Shown: positions 35,259 through 43,572 of the stretch, one piece after another
How positions within the stretch are numbered: the first letter of the stretch is position 1
How the letters are laid out: every line of letters begins with the position of its first letter
Assembly (NCBI RefSeq): GCF_014699035.1
Contig: NZ_JACXAA010000004.1
Coordinates: forward strand, 372,001 to 436,000
Source of the DNA: Spirosoma validum
GTDB taxonomy: Bacteria; Bacteroidota; Bacteroidia; Cytophagales; Spirosomataceae
Length of the DNA stretch: 64,000 bases
Reading direction: 5' to 3'
Translations under genes and position numbers: made by a program
Notes under the pieces: generated by a model
Databases searched by the model: none
What the model was told of the DNA's origin: nothing
What the model saw: only the letters and a program-made list of their open reading frames with translations

Positions 35259-36521
35259 GAAGTAGATTACATCGACGTAGACGTACCTGAAGTAGTAGAA
35301 GTGCCTGGAATGGAAATCCTGAAAAGTGACCGACTCACGCATCTGAAATACGATATTCGCGGCCCGATTTATGAGAAATCGCTTGAATTGGAAAGCCAGG
35401 GGTATAAAATCATCAGCCTGAATATTGGTAATCCCGCTACGTTCGGCTTCGATGCACCCGACGAAATTGTCCACGATATTATTCTGAATATACGTAACGC
35501 GCAGGGCTATTCTGACTCGCGGGGCCTGTTTGCGGCCCGGAAAGCGGTGATGCACCATACGCAGAACATCGGTTTGCCGGGTATTACGATCAACGATATT
35601 TACATTGGTAATGGCGTCAGTGAGCTAATCATGCTGTCGATGCAGGCATTGCTCAACGAAGGTGACGAAGTATTAGTACCCTCGCCCGATTACCCGCTCT
35701 GGACGGCATCCGTTGCCTTTTGTGGTGGCAAGCCCGTGCATTACATCTGCGACGAAGCCTCTGACTGGAATCCCGACCTGGCTGATCTGGAACGGAGAAT
35801 TACGCCCCGGACACGCGCCATTGTCGTTATTAATCCCAACAATCCGACCGGTGCAGTTTACGAAAAAGATGTGCTCGAAGGCATTGCCCGACTGGCGGAG
35901 CGACACAAGCTGATCGTATTTTCCGATGAGATTTACGACCGGATTCTCTATGACGGGGCCGTACATTATCCGATTTCCAAAATGATTCAGTACACACTCT
36001 GCATCACGATGGGCGGCTTGTCGAAAAATTACCGGGCCGCTGGTTTTCGGGGTGGCTGGATGATTCTTAGTGGAGCGCGTCAGCGGGCAAAATCGTATAT
36101 TGAAGGACTGACTTTACTGGCTAGTATGCGGCTCTGCGCCAACGTACCGACACAGTATGCTATTCAGACGGCATTGGGTGGTTATCAGAGCATTAACGAT
36201 CTGGTTATGCCAACGGGGCGTCTGCACAAACAGATGATGCTGGCTTATGAACGCATGATCGCGATTCCGGGGGTTACGTGTGTGAAGCCCAAAGGCGCTT
36301 TGTACATTTTCCCAAAAATCGATCTGACGCAGTTCCGATTAGCCAGCGATGACGACTTTGTTTACAACCTGCTCACCGAGCAAAAAGTACTGGTTGTCTC
36401 CGGCAATGGCTTCAACTATATTCACAACGATCATTTTCGCATTGTCTGCCTACCAACCGTTGATGAACTGAACGTAGCGTTAGACCGGATTGAAGGCTTT
36501 CTGGAAAGCCGACGGAAGTAA
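35256..36521 (+). CDS. AlaA-like PLP-dependent aminotransferase (class I/II)
   Basis: A 421-residue fold-type I aminotransferase very close in sequence pattern to E. coli AlaA, which makes alanine from pyruvate with glutamate. Visible are KYDIRGPIYEKSLELESQGY, LNIGNPATFGFDAPDEIV, GNGVSELIMLSMQALL, the PLP ring contacts in VLVPSPDYPLWTA and INPNNPTGAVY, EIYDRILYDG, and the Schiff-base lysine in GGLSKNYRAAGFRGGWM. The C-terminal domain has VKPKGALYIFPKID and FRIVCLP. The first 18 residues (MEVDYIDVDVPEVVEVPG) are acidic and absent from E. coli AlaA as I recall it, so ATG 35310 is an alternative start. The promoter box at 35244 bears on this choice. A terminator follows. Confidence 0.9.
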   Translation: MEVDYIDVDVPEVVEVPGMEILKSDRLTHLKYDIRGPIYEKSLELESQGYKIISLNIGNPATFGFDAPDEIVHDIILNIRNAQGYSDSRGLFAARKAVMHHTQNIGLPGITINDIYIGNGVSELIMLSMQALLNEGDEVLVPSPDYPLWTASVAFCGGKPVHYICDEASDWNPDLADLERRITPRTRAIVVINPNNPTGAVYEKDVLEGIARLAERHKLIVFSDEIYDRILYDGAVHYPISKMIQYTLCITMGGLSKNYRAAGFRGGWMILSGARQRAKSYIEGLTLLASMRLCANVPTQYAIQTALGGYQSINDLVMPTGRLHKQMMLAYERMIAIPGVTCVKPKGALYIFPKIDLTQFRLASDDDFVYNLLTEQKVLVVSGNGFNYIHNDHFRIVCLPTVDELNVALDRIEGFLESRRK

Positions 36522-36545
36522 GCTTTTTTATTGACGTTCCCGATT

Positions 36546-36599
36546 GCTAAACAACGTAGAGCGAGCTTTTTCTTAGAAGCTCGCTCTACGTTGTTTAGC
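36546..36599. terminator. Perfect 23-bp bidirectional hairpin terminator
   Basis: The arms 36546-36568 and 36577-36599 are perfectly complementary (GCTAAACAACGTAGAGCGAG, then CTT), with an 8-nt T-rich loop. It sits between two convergent genes, 24 nt after the aminotransferase stop and 47 nt after the stop of the minus-strand gene. Each arm contains the hexamer ACGTAG or its complement. Confidence 0.85.
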
Positions 36600-36646
36600 T
36601 TATTATTTTACCTGCCGATGGCAGTCACTTTTATGACAATAGGTCC

Positions 36647-38137
36647 TTACTGCGGGAAGTAATCAATTTTGTCCGCATCAATATTATTCGTGATTTTAGC
36701 CTCGCCACCACTACCACCAAGAATTACCGAGCTGATCGTGACAACTCCCGCCGTAGCATTAGGAGTCAATAAACCATCCAGGCCAAAAGAGAGCTTATCG
36801 CCAGCGGCAACAGCCTGCGTAGTGGTTAGTACGTAGTACGTTGGATTGGATGCATCAAAATTCCACACATTGTTCTGTACGGATCGACCTCCTACTGAGC
36901 TGGTTCCGCTATTGAAAGTGAGATTAATCATAAGATCTTTGGTGATCTTGACGGTAATCAGTCCCGTCGTAGCGACGGAATTCAATTCAATTACATCTAC
37001 GACGACAGAGAAGGGCGTGGTACTGTACTGAGTAGAGGGACGGGCATACAGAACTGGCAACAGATCGGGTACTTGGAAAAATGTTTTGGTGTAATAAGAA
37101 AGCGGATCTGTTGCTGAGCCAACCACTGTGGTTGTTAGGCTACGTAACGAACTTGACGGAGTTGGCGAAGGACCCGTGGTTAGAGTACCCGGAGCGCCAA
37201 CATCGGATGTGTTGTATTCCCAGTTTACACTACCCTTCCAGCGGGTAATAAAATGAGGAGACTGATTATTAAAACTTCCGTATTCTGTGCCTGTATCATG
37301 CTGGATGTCAATCGTAGCCTGGGTCGGTGCATCGGCGTAAATGTGCCAGGTACGGTTTGTGCCCTGTGCCAAACCACTTTCATCCGACAGACTTGCTGTA
37401 TGGTCTTGTACACTAACGTGGAAAGTCCCCTCACTAGCGGTGATCTGCACTGGGTTGTAGGTAAATGAATTTTCAAAACCTACCGGAAAGGTGAAGGCTG
37501 ACGACGTAGCACCAAACTGTTTAACCATGTGGCCCATGATACTATTGCTGGTCTGAACGTAACGATTAGGTCGGTACCCAGTAATCGTCGCATCAGCATC
37601 AAATACAAAGTCGTTGCCATTTAACACAACGTCGCCACCATCAAATGCTGCTTGTCCGTTGTCAGATACCAGATTAAAAGCCTTTCCAATTTTCAACGCG
37701 GCTGCCAGGGCTCCACCCGGATTTATACTGCCAAAGCCCGGATCAGGAATGTCCGTCAGCACCATGCTCTGTAAATTATTCATGTCAACATTGACATCCA
37801 TGAAGTTGCCATTATTGCCATCAAGCATCGTTGGGCTGGCCGCACCGCCAGCTTCCTGTGGATTGTAGAAAATAAGTTTGCCGGTTCCGGTCAATGTTGC
37901 GGTTGGGTCAATCCACACATTTTTGCTATATATTTCCCAGGTGCCGTCAATGGTATAGAGGCCCGGCCCCAGATAGAGCGATTCGGATATATCGGTCTGT
38001 AGGCTCGTTATGGTAACTGTTCCACTGTAAGTTGCTGTAGAGCCAGGGGCCTGTGCAAATACACCTGATAACGGCAACCCTACACCCACAAGCGCAGCAA
38101 GTAATAGGTAATGGCGTGCTATTCTAAATTTCTTCAT
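36647..38137 (-). CDS. Large secreted protein of unknown function
   Basis: A 496-residue exported protein (signal peptide LLLAALVGVGLPLSGVFAQ). The mature part is rich in Thr, Ser, Gly and Asn and looks all-beta. An N-terminal part (YLGPGLYTIDGTWEIYSKNV, IDPTATLTGTGKLIFYNP) suggests a right-handed beta-helix start. A middle part follows (SNSIMGHMVKQFGATSSAFT, FPVGFENSFTYNPVQI), similar to surface proteins found across Bacteroidota, and then a C-terminal Ig-like or cohesin-like part (FSVVVDVIELNSVATTGLIT, VKITKDLMINL). No T9SS signal is present at the end. It lies 56 nt downstream of the TMF-type gene on the same strand and is probably co-transcribed. Its role is likely structural or adhesive. 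Confidence 0.7.
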   Translation of the reverse strand: MKKFRIARHYLLLAALVGVGLPLSGVFAQAPGSTATYSGTVTITSLQTDISESLYLGPGLYTIDGTWEIYSKNVWIDPTATLTGTGKLIFYNPQEAGGAASPTMLDGNNGNFMDVNVDMNNLQSMVLTDIPDPGFGSINPGGALAAALKIGKAFNLVSDNGQAAFDGGDVVLNGNDFVFDADATITGYRPNRYVQTSNSIMGHMVKQFGATSSAFTFPVGFENSFTYNPVQITASEGTFHVSVQDHTASLSDESGLAQGTNRTWHIYADAPTQATIDIQHDTGTEYGSFNNQSPHFITRWKGSVNWEYNTSDVGAPGTLTTGPSPTPSSSLRSLTTTVVGSATDPLSYYTKTFFQVPDLLPVLYARPSTQYSTTPFSVVVDVIELNSVATTGLITVKITKDLMINLTFNSGTSSVGGRSVQNNVWNFDASNPTYYVLTTTQAVAAGDKLSFGLDGLLTPNATAGVVTISSVILGGSGGEAKITNNIDADKIDYFPQ

Positions 38138-38193
38138 ACATCAGGGATTGCTAAAGGATGAGACAGGTAGATAAGGTTCTGAAAATGCCCATA

Positions 38194-39408
38194 TCAGTGA
38201 ACAATTTTCAGAACATCGCCCGTGCGATATACGTCGCCTTCCTGTAGGCCAGCCGCCAGCGCTGCTGCATTGTCAGCATACTCCACTACCCCAGTTATCC
38301 GGAGGCCGTTGCCCGTTTTGAGTTGACCGGTAGCATCGACAATCACGGGACGATTACCCGTTCCCGCTAAATCAGCAACCTTAAGGGTATTATTTACGGT
38401 TAGGACCCTGCCTGCTAAATCGCCATCAATCAGGGGGGTATTGGTACTGCTATTATCAATCATTAACCGGTTACTACCTGTATGGTAAGCTCCCGCATTC
38501 GCTCCGAGGGCTATATTCCCACTTCCCTGGCCGTTCGCTCCGCTTTGTGTACCGATATAGGTATTATAACTGGCCGCACCTGAGTTGGCGCTTGCCCCCC
38601 AGCCAAGTACGACGTTTTGTTCTCCGCCTGTGCTGAAAAACATCGCGGCCTGCCCAACCGCTGTATTACGACTTCCGTCGGTCATAGAAGCGCCAGCCAC
38701 ACTACCAAGAAATGTATTCCGGGTGCTACTACCCCCTAAAGAATTACCCGCTTCATACCCTAAGGCTGTATTTTCTGTCGTGTGCGAGCCTGCGCTAACT
38801 GTGCCAATAGCCATGGCATTGTAGCCGATGGCCGTATTTTTTCTATAATCACTTGATGCCAACATCCGGGCTACTACGTCACCACCGGCCCGGTTGCCGA
38901 ACGTAGTATTGAAATCCTGACTTCCTCCGCCCGGATAAGAAGGTAATCCTATATACCCCGAGTGCAAACTATTCACTTTAAATCTGAGCGGCTGCGCATC
39001 GGTCGTTCCCAAATAATTTGTCAGTGGATTCGTGCCGGTATTACCAGTCAGACTCCAGAAATCTCCGCTTGCAGAAGTACCTTTAACGCCTACCCAGCCT
39101 GTTCCATCAAAATAATACTGACCAATTCCGCCAGTAATAATAGGATAAGCAGTATTCGTGCTGGTAACGGCAGCATTGATATTGTAAATACTCATACCAG
39201 CTACAGCAGGTCCATTAAGTCCCCACGTAGTGGTATTGTTCAGCGTAATTCGTGGCAATAGAAGCCCTTTGTTGCTGCTTTCCAGGTCAAGAATTGCTGC
39301 TGAATTGGGGAGAGACGAACTTCCTGTTACGGTGCCGTCCTTGATTTTGGTTTGGGCATACCCGCTCATCGCAGAAAGAACACAGCCCAGTAGGAATAAT
39401 TTTCTCAT
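38194..39408 (-). CDS. Secreted TMF-type protein with trimeric fibre-like head repeats
   Basis: A 404-residue exported protein (signal LFLLGCVLSAMSGYAQ). Residues of about 160-330 contain repeats of the form NTxxGxxAG or NTAxG: NTAIGYNAMAIG, NTALGYEAGNSLGG, NTFLGSVAGASMTDG, NTAVGQAAMFFS, NTYIGTQSGANGQG, NIALGANAGAYHTG. This left-handed parallel roll pattern is known from YadA-type trimeric adhesin heads and phage tail fibres. The N-terminal part ALLDLES-like stretch (SAAILDLESSNKGLLLPRIT) is common in Bacteroidota TMF proteins. There is no coiled-coil chaperone domain at the C-terminus. It is probably a surface adhesin or matrix protein; the anchoring is unknown. Confidence 0.75.
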   Translation of the reverse strand: MRKLFLLGCVLSAMSGYAQTKIKDGTVTGSSSLPNSAAILDLESSNKGLLLPRITLNNTTTWGLNGPAVAGMSIYNINAAVTSTNTAYPIITGGIGQYYFDGTGWVGVKGTSASGDFWSLTGNTGTNPLTNYLGTTDAQPLRFKVNSLHSGYIGLPSYPGGGSQDFNTTFGNRAGGDVVARMLASSDYRKNTAIGYNAMAIGTVSAGSHTTENTALGYEAGNSLGGSSTRNTFLGSVAGASMTDGSRNTAVGQAAMFFSTGGEQNVVLGWGASANSGAASYNTYIGTQSGANGQGSGNIALGANAGAYHTGSNRLMIDNSSTNTPLIDGDLAGRVLTVNNTLKVADLAGTGNRPVIVDATGQLKTGNGLRITGVVEYADNAAALAAGLQEGDVYRTGDVLKIVH

Positions 39409-39773
39409 ATGTAGTTATGTTAAAATTTTCTTTGAGACTGTTGCTGTGAATAGTAGTCACTACTTATTTTATAGCGCTCAGTAGTAATCGAAAATGTTGT
39501 AGGATTTCTGATTGAAAAGGTTTGAGTAGTTTCAATTGTATAATAGGAACCCCGGCGGATCATGTCAATCAAATGATCTAAAGAGAGTAGAGTATTAAAA
39601 TAATTTGTAGAGCAGGATAAGGACAGAAACGTTTTTGATCGTCTGGTCGTTATTACGTTCCGCGAAAACAGGCGTTCTATTGGCTGGAAACTGTTTTTGA
39701 TTAAATTGGGGACTATTTTTTATGATAACGGAGTGAGTACGTTTCGCGCCCACTGCCTTTTTTTACTACGTAC
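39409..39773. other. Intergenic region between divergent surface-protein and LOG genes
   Basis: This 365-bp AT-rich stretch separates two divergent transcription units and should carry both promoters. I found no complete TTTG/TAnnTTTG pair on either strand, no hairpin and no convincing small ORF. Confidence 0.5.
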
Positions 39774-40574
39774 ATGGAAGAAACGAAAGAAAATGTTCAC
39801 CGCTCTGAAACGCAGAGCACCGAACGCATTGCCAACGATTTACCTAAGCGCGACGAGTTACTCTTAACCCCCGACGAACAACGCATCAAAGAAGCTTTTC
39901 AGGATCGTGACTGGAATGAGATCAAGACGGCCGATTCATGGGTTATTTTTAAAGTAATGGCTGAGTTTGTTGAAGGGTTTGACAAACTGGCCAAAATTGG
40001 ACCCTGTGTATCTGTATTTGGTTCGGCACGTACCAAACCCGATCATCCTTACTATAAGATGACCGAAGAAATTTCGGCCAAACTCGTGCGCCATGGGTAC
40101 GGCGTTATCACAGGTGGAGGGCCGGGTATTATGGAAGCGGGTAACAAAGGCGCTTTTGAAGAAGGCGGCAAATCGGTTGGCCTGAACATAAAACTACCGT
40201 TCGAACAACATAGCAACATTTATATTGATCCCGACAAGAGCATCAACTTCGACTTCTTTTTCGTCCGGAAGGTGATGTTTGTAAAATATTCCCAGGGTTT
40301 TATCGTCATGCCGGGGGGAATGGGCACGCTCGACGAACTATTCGAGGCTCTGACTCTGATTCAGACTCGAAAAATTGCCCGTTTTCCCATTGTGCTGGTC
40401 GGCCGGTCGTTCTGGCAGGGGTTAGTGGACTGGATTATGAAAGAAGTACTGGAAGAACAGAACAACATTAATCCGGAAGACATGAAACTGATCAGTATCG
40501 TCGATACGCCGGCAGAAGCAGTAAAAGTCATTGATGATTTCTACAGCCGATACCTCCTGAAACCAAATTTTTAA
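39774..40574 (+). CDS. LOG-family protein (TIGR00730 type)
   Basis: A 266-residue cytoplasmic Rossmann-fold protein of the LOG family, to which cytokinin-nucleotide phosphoribohydrolases and nucleotide 5-monophosphate nucleosidases belong. The core motifs are CVSVFGSARTKPDHPYY, GYGVITGGGPGIMEAGNKGA, and the signature PGGMGTLDELFE with the catalytic Glu. The N-terminal 75 residues are charged (ETKENVHRSETQSTERIAND) and probably disordered. The usual Arg before the second motif (FDFFFVRKVMFVKYS) is present. The natural substrate in bacteria of this group is not settled. It is convergent with dnaB. Confidence 0.88.
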   Translation: MEETKENVHRSETQSTERIANDLPKRDELLLTPDEQRIKEAFQDRDWNEIKTADSWVIFKVMAEFVEGFDKLAKIGPCVSVFGSARTKPDHPYYKMTEEISAKLVRHGYGVITGGGPGIMEAGNKGAFEEGGKSVGLNIKLPFEQHSNIYIDPDKSINFDFFFVRKVMFVKYSQGFIVMPGGMGTLDELFEALTLIQTRKIARFPIVLVGRSFWQGLVDWIMKEVLEEQNNINPEDMKLISIVDTPAEAVKVIDDFYSRYLLKPNF

Positions 40575-40652
40575 CGTAGCGCCGGGTTGGCCAGTCAGCA
40601 AATAAGTTGTTGTAAGCGTAGCACCAGCCCTGATGGACTGGTACTACGTTAG
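40575..40652. repeat. Imperfect inverted repeat between the LOG and dnaB genes
   Basis: Starting at the LOG stop codon, TAACGTAGCGCCGGGTTGG is roughly matched by the complement of the right end, GGACTGGTACTACGTTA. The right half also holds its own palindrome (ACCAGCCCTGATGGACTGGT). It could end both convergent genes. The pairing is imperfect. Confidence 0.4.
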
Positions 40653-42239
40653 TTAAAAGGGTGTCTCCTGGCTAGGGTCAGCATTGCCGAAGTTCGACAT
40701 GTCGTTGGCTTTACTCTTGAAAACGCTGCCCGCCGAGGGTGGTGCCTCAAAACTGCTTAAGCCGTTCACATCCGGTGCAAAACCCTGCGCTTGCACGGGT
40801 TCAAAATACGAGTCAAGGTCGCAGAATTTCGTAAACTTATTGATGAACCGAAGTTGGATCGTATCGAGCGAGCCGCTTCGGTTTTTGGCAATAATAACCT
40901 CCCCAATCCCCGCCGTTGAGTTGCCGTTTTCATCGGCCGTAATGTTGTAATATTCCGGACGGTATAGAAAGCAGACCATATCGGCATCCTGCTCAATCGA
41001 TCCCGATTCCCGAAGGTCAGAGAGCTGCGGTTTTTTGTCACCCCCCCGCGTTTCCACAGCCCGGCTCAACTGCGACAGGGCAATAACCGGTACGTTCAGT
41101 TCCTTGGCCAGGTTCTTGAGCGCTCGGGAAATCGACGCAATTTCCTGTTCGCGGTTACCACCCATACGCCCCGACGTATCGCCCGACATCAACTGGAGAT
41201 AGTCAATCACGACCATCTGAATGTCGTGCTGGGCCTTTAGTCGTCGGCATTTTGCCCGTAGTTCCAGGATGGATAGGGCAGGGGTATCATCAATAAAAAT
41301 AGGGGCTTCGGTCAACCGCTGGATTTTGTGGTGCAACTGCGTCCATTCGTGTGGCGCCAGCGTACCTTTCCGAATTTTCTCCGAATCAATTTCCGCTTCC
41401 GCCGATATAAGACGATTGACCAGCTGTACCGACGACATCTCCAGCGAAAAAATGGCTACCGGTTTGCCATGGTCAACTGCTGCATTTCGAAGGGCAGAAA
41501 CAACGAATGCAGTTTTTCCCATCGCTGGCCTGGCCGCCAGAATAATCAATTCTGTAGGCTGCCAACCCGACGTAACGCGGTCGAGATTCGTGAATCCTGA
41601 CGGTACGCCAGTTAGTCCTTCCTGATTTTTTTTGGTTTCGAGTTCATTAAGCGCCATCCGAACGATGGTACTCATATCGGCGTAGTTCTTCTTGATGTTC
41701 GATTCCGAAATCTTGAAGAGCGACTGCTCGGTTCGGTCGAGAAGCTCAAAAACGTCGGTGGTGTCCTCGTAGGCGTCGCGCAGAATCGTGGACGACATTG
41801 CGATCAGCGCCCGTTTTAGCGCCTGTTCCGACACAATCCGGGCGTGGTACTCAATGTTAGCCGCTGAATTGACCCGGAACGTCAATTCCGAAACAAAGCC
41901 ACCGCCACCAACGAGTTCAATTTCGCCGGTTTTACGAAGTTGCTGCGTAACCGTCAGTAAGTCAATTGGATCAGAATTGCCAAACAGCGTTAGAATGGCC
42001 TGATAAATCCGCTGGTGCGCTTCTTTATAGAATGTTTCAGGCTTAAGAATATCGACAACGGACGAGAGCGCATCTTTCTCGATCATCAGCGCCCCAAGTA
42101 CCGCTTCTTCCAGATCAAGCGCTTGCGGAGGTAATTTACCGAGGCCTGTATCGAGCCAATGATTACCAGCTTGCTGACGACCTCCGGCAAAGGCCGACGG
42201 TTTGCGAAGATGTTGGTTAGGGCGAGCGTTATTTTCCAT
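40653..42239 (-). CDS. dnaB: Replicative DNA helicase DnaB
   Basis: A 528-residue hexameric helicase that unwinds DNA at the replication fork. The N-terminal primase-interacting domain (LPPQALDLEEAVLGALMIEK, about 33-140) is followed by the RecA-type motor domain: Walker A in LAARPAMGKTAFVVSALRN, the region FSLEMSSVQLVNRLISAEAE, Walker B IQMVVIDYLQLMSG, the H3/H4 segment ALSQLSRAVETRGGDKKPQL with SDLRESGSIEQDADMVCFLY, and the arginine-finger region IAKNRSG. The C-terminal 50 residues (VQAQGFAPDVNGLSSFEAPP) are low-complexity and probably flexible. No intein is present. Confidence 0.97.
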   Translation of the reverse strand: MENNARPNQHLRKPSAFAGGRQQAGNHWLDTGLGKLPPQALDLEEAVLGALMIEKDALSSVVDILKPETFYKEAHQRIYQAILTLFGNSDPIDLLTVTQQLRKTGEIELVGGGGFVSELTFRVNSAANIEYHARIVSEQALKRALIAMSSTILRDAYEDTTDVFELLDRTEQSLFKISESNIKKNYADMSTIVRMALNELETKKNQEGLTGVPSGFTNLDRVTSGWQPTELIILAARPAMGKTAFVVSALRNAAVDHGKPVAIFSLEMSSVQLVNRLISAEAEIDSEKIRKGTLAPHEWTQLHHKIQRLTEAPIFIDDTPALSILELRAKCRRLKAQHDIQMVVIDYLQLMSGDTSGRMGGNREQEIASISRALKNLAKELNVPVIALSQLSRAVETRGGDKKPQLSDLRESGSIEQDADMVCFLYRPEYYNITADENGNSTAGIGEVIIAKNRSGSLDTIQLRFINKFTKFCDLDSYFEPVQAQGFAPDVNGLSSFEAPPSAGSVFKSKANDMSNFGNADPSQETPF

Positions 42240-42599
42240 GTCTTACTGCAAGTTTACGCAATCCTGACCGCATAAGGCAAATTTCACCCAGCCAACGTAT
42301 AGCCTGTCTCGGGCATTAAGCAGCCGTAACATTCTGGTAATGTTGATACTATCGAGCCAAAAAAAAACTTCTTTTTTTAAGCAACGATCCGGGGAGAAAC
42401 TTGCGTACATGATATAGGAAATAGACAGTAGACTGTACATCAGCAAGATAGAGATTTATTGCAAAAAAAAGATCGTTTTTTACCAGATTTTAGCTAGAGG
42501 TATGAAATAGATTAAAATGAATAAATTTTTCACAAAACGCGTTGTAAGAGTAAAGAAATCGATTACTTTTCGGAATCACACTTTAACTCTATTTAGCAT
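42240..42599. other. AT-rich intergenic region between dnaB and phoH
   Basis: This 360-bp region separates divergent dnaB and phoH. It has A and T runs and is clearly AT-richer than its surroundings, as expected for promoters, but no complete -33/-7 pair can be named. A 60-codon frame beginning at ATG 42517 runs into phoH and looks spurious. Confidence 0.5.
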
Positions 42600-43565
42600 T
42601 TGGTCGAAAAAGTCATCACCCTCGACAATGTCTCGCTCATCGACTTTCTGGGCGTTGAGAATCACAACATCAAGGAAGTGGCCGCTGCCTTTCCGATGAG
42701 CAAAATTATCTCGCGCGGTAACGAGATCCGGATTAAAGGCACAACACCGGAAATCAGCCGCATCAGCGACATTCTGGATTCGTTGCTGGAACATTACCAG
42801 CGATACGGTAAACTAACCCACGAAAATGTCCAGAACTACATCAGTCATAGTGGGCAACCCACCAACGGGACTACGGTAGCTCCGCCTGTGTTACCCGACG
42901 ATGACGAAGTGCTGGTATATGGAACGCGGGGCGTTGTGGTCCGGGCAAAGACCGATAATCAGAAGCGACTGGTCGAAGCCGCCGAGAAATACGACCTGGT
43001 CTTCGCTATCGGCCCGGCCGGAACGGGTAAAACCTATACGGCAGTAGCAATTGCCGTTCGAGCCCTGAAGAATAAGGAAGTTAAGAAAATCATTATTACC
43101 CGTCCAGCCGTGGAAGCCGGTGAAAATCTGGGGTTTCTGCCGGGCGATCTGAAAGAAAAGATCGATCCGTATCTGCGTCCGATCTACGATGCGCTCGATG
43201 ACATGATTCCGGCCGAAAAACTAAAGTTCTACACCGAAAATCGGATCATTGAAATTGCGCCGTTGGCGTACATGCGTGGGCGAACGTTGAACAACGCGTT
43301 TATTCTGCTGGATGAAGCGCAAAACACGACGTCGATGCAGATGAAAATGTTCCTGACGCGGATGGGACCAACGTCGAAAGCCATCATTACCGGCGATAAA
43401 TCGCAGATCGATCTGCCTAATCGTCAGAAATCAGGACTGGTTGAATCGGTGGACATCCTGAAAAACATCAAGGGCATTGCGTTTGTTGAACTCGATGGCC
43501 GCGACGTAGTGCGTCACCGCCTGGTTCGTGAAATTATCACCGCATATGACAAAGCTGGTCAGTAG
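42600..43565 (+). CDS. PhoH-family ATPase
   Basis: A 321-residue PhoH-type P-loop protein, probably an RNA-related ATPase. The N-terminal part (VEKVITLDNVSLIDFLGVEN, then KIISRGNEIRIKGT) is a KH-like domain. The ATPase has GPAGTGKTYTAVAIAVRALK (Walker A), ITRPAVEAGENLGFLPGD, AYMRGRTLNNAFILLDEAQN (Walker B) and ITGDKSQIDLP. The first codon is TTG: a stop lies two codons upstream (42594-42596), and the next in-frame ATG is codon 33, inside the conserved domain. A TTG start is thus well supported. Confidence 0.92.
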   Translation: MVEKVITLDNVSLIDFLGVENHNIKEVAAAFPMSKIISRGNEIRIKGTTPEISRISDILDSLLEHYQRYGKLTHENVQNYISHSGQPTNGTTVAPPVLPDDDEVLVYGTRGVVVRAKTDNQKRLVEAAEKYDLVFAIGPAGTGKTYTAVAIAVRALKNKEVKKIIITRPAVEAGENLGFLPGDLKEKIDPYLRPIYDALDDMIPAEKLKFYTENRIIEIAPLAYMRGRTLNNAFILLDEAQNTTSMQMKMFLTRMGPTSKAIITGDKSQIDLPNRQKSGLVESVDILKNIKGIAFVELDGRDVVRHRLVREIITAYDKAGQ

Positions 43566-43572
43566 TAACCGG

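Noticed and set aside
42517-42699. 60-codon basic ORF upstream of and overlapping phoH
   Set aside because: It lies in AT-rich DNA, overlaps the conserved phoH start in another frame and shows no motif.
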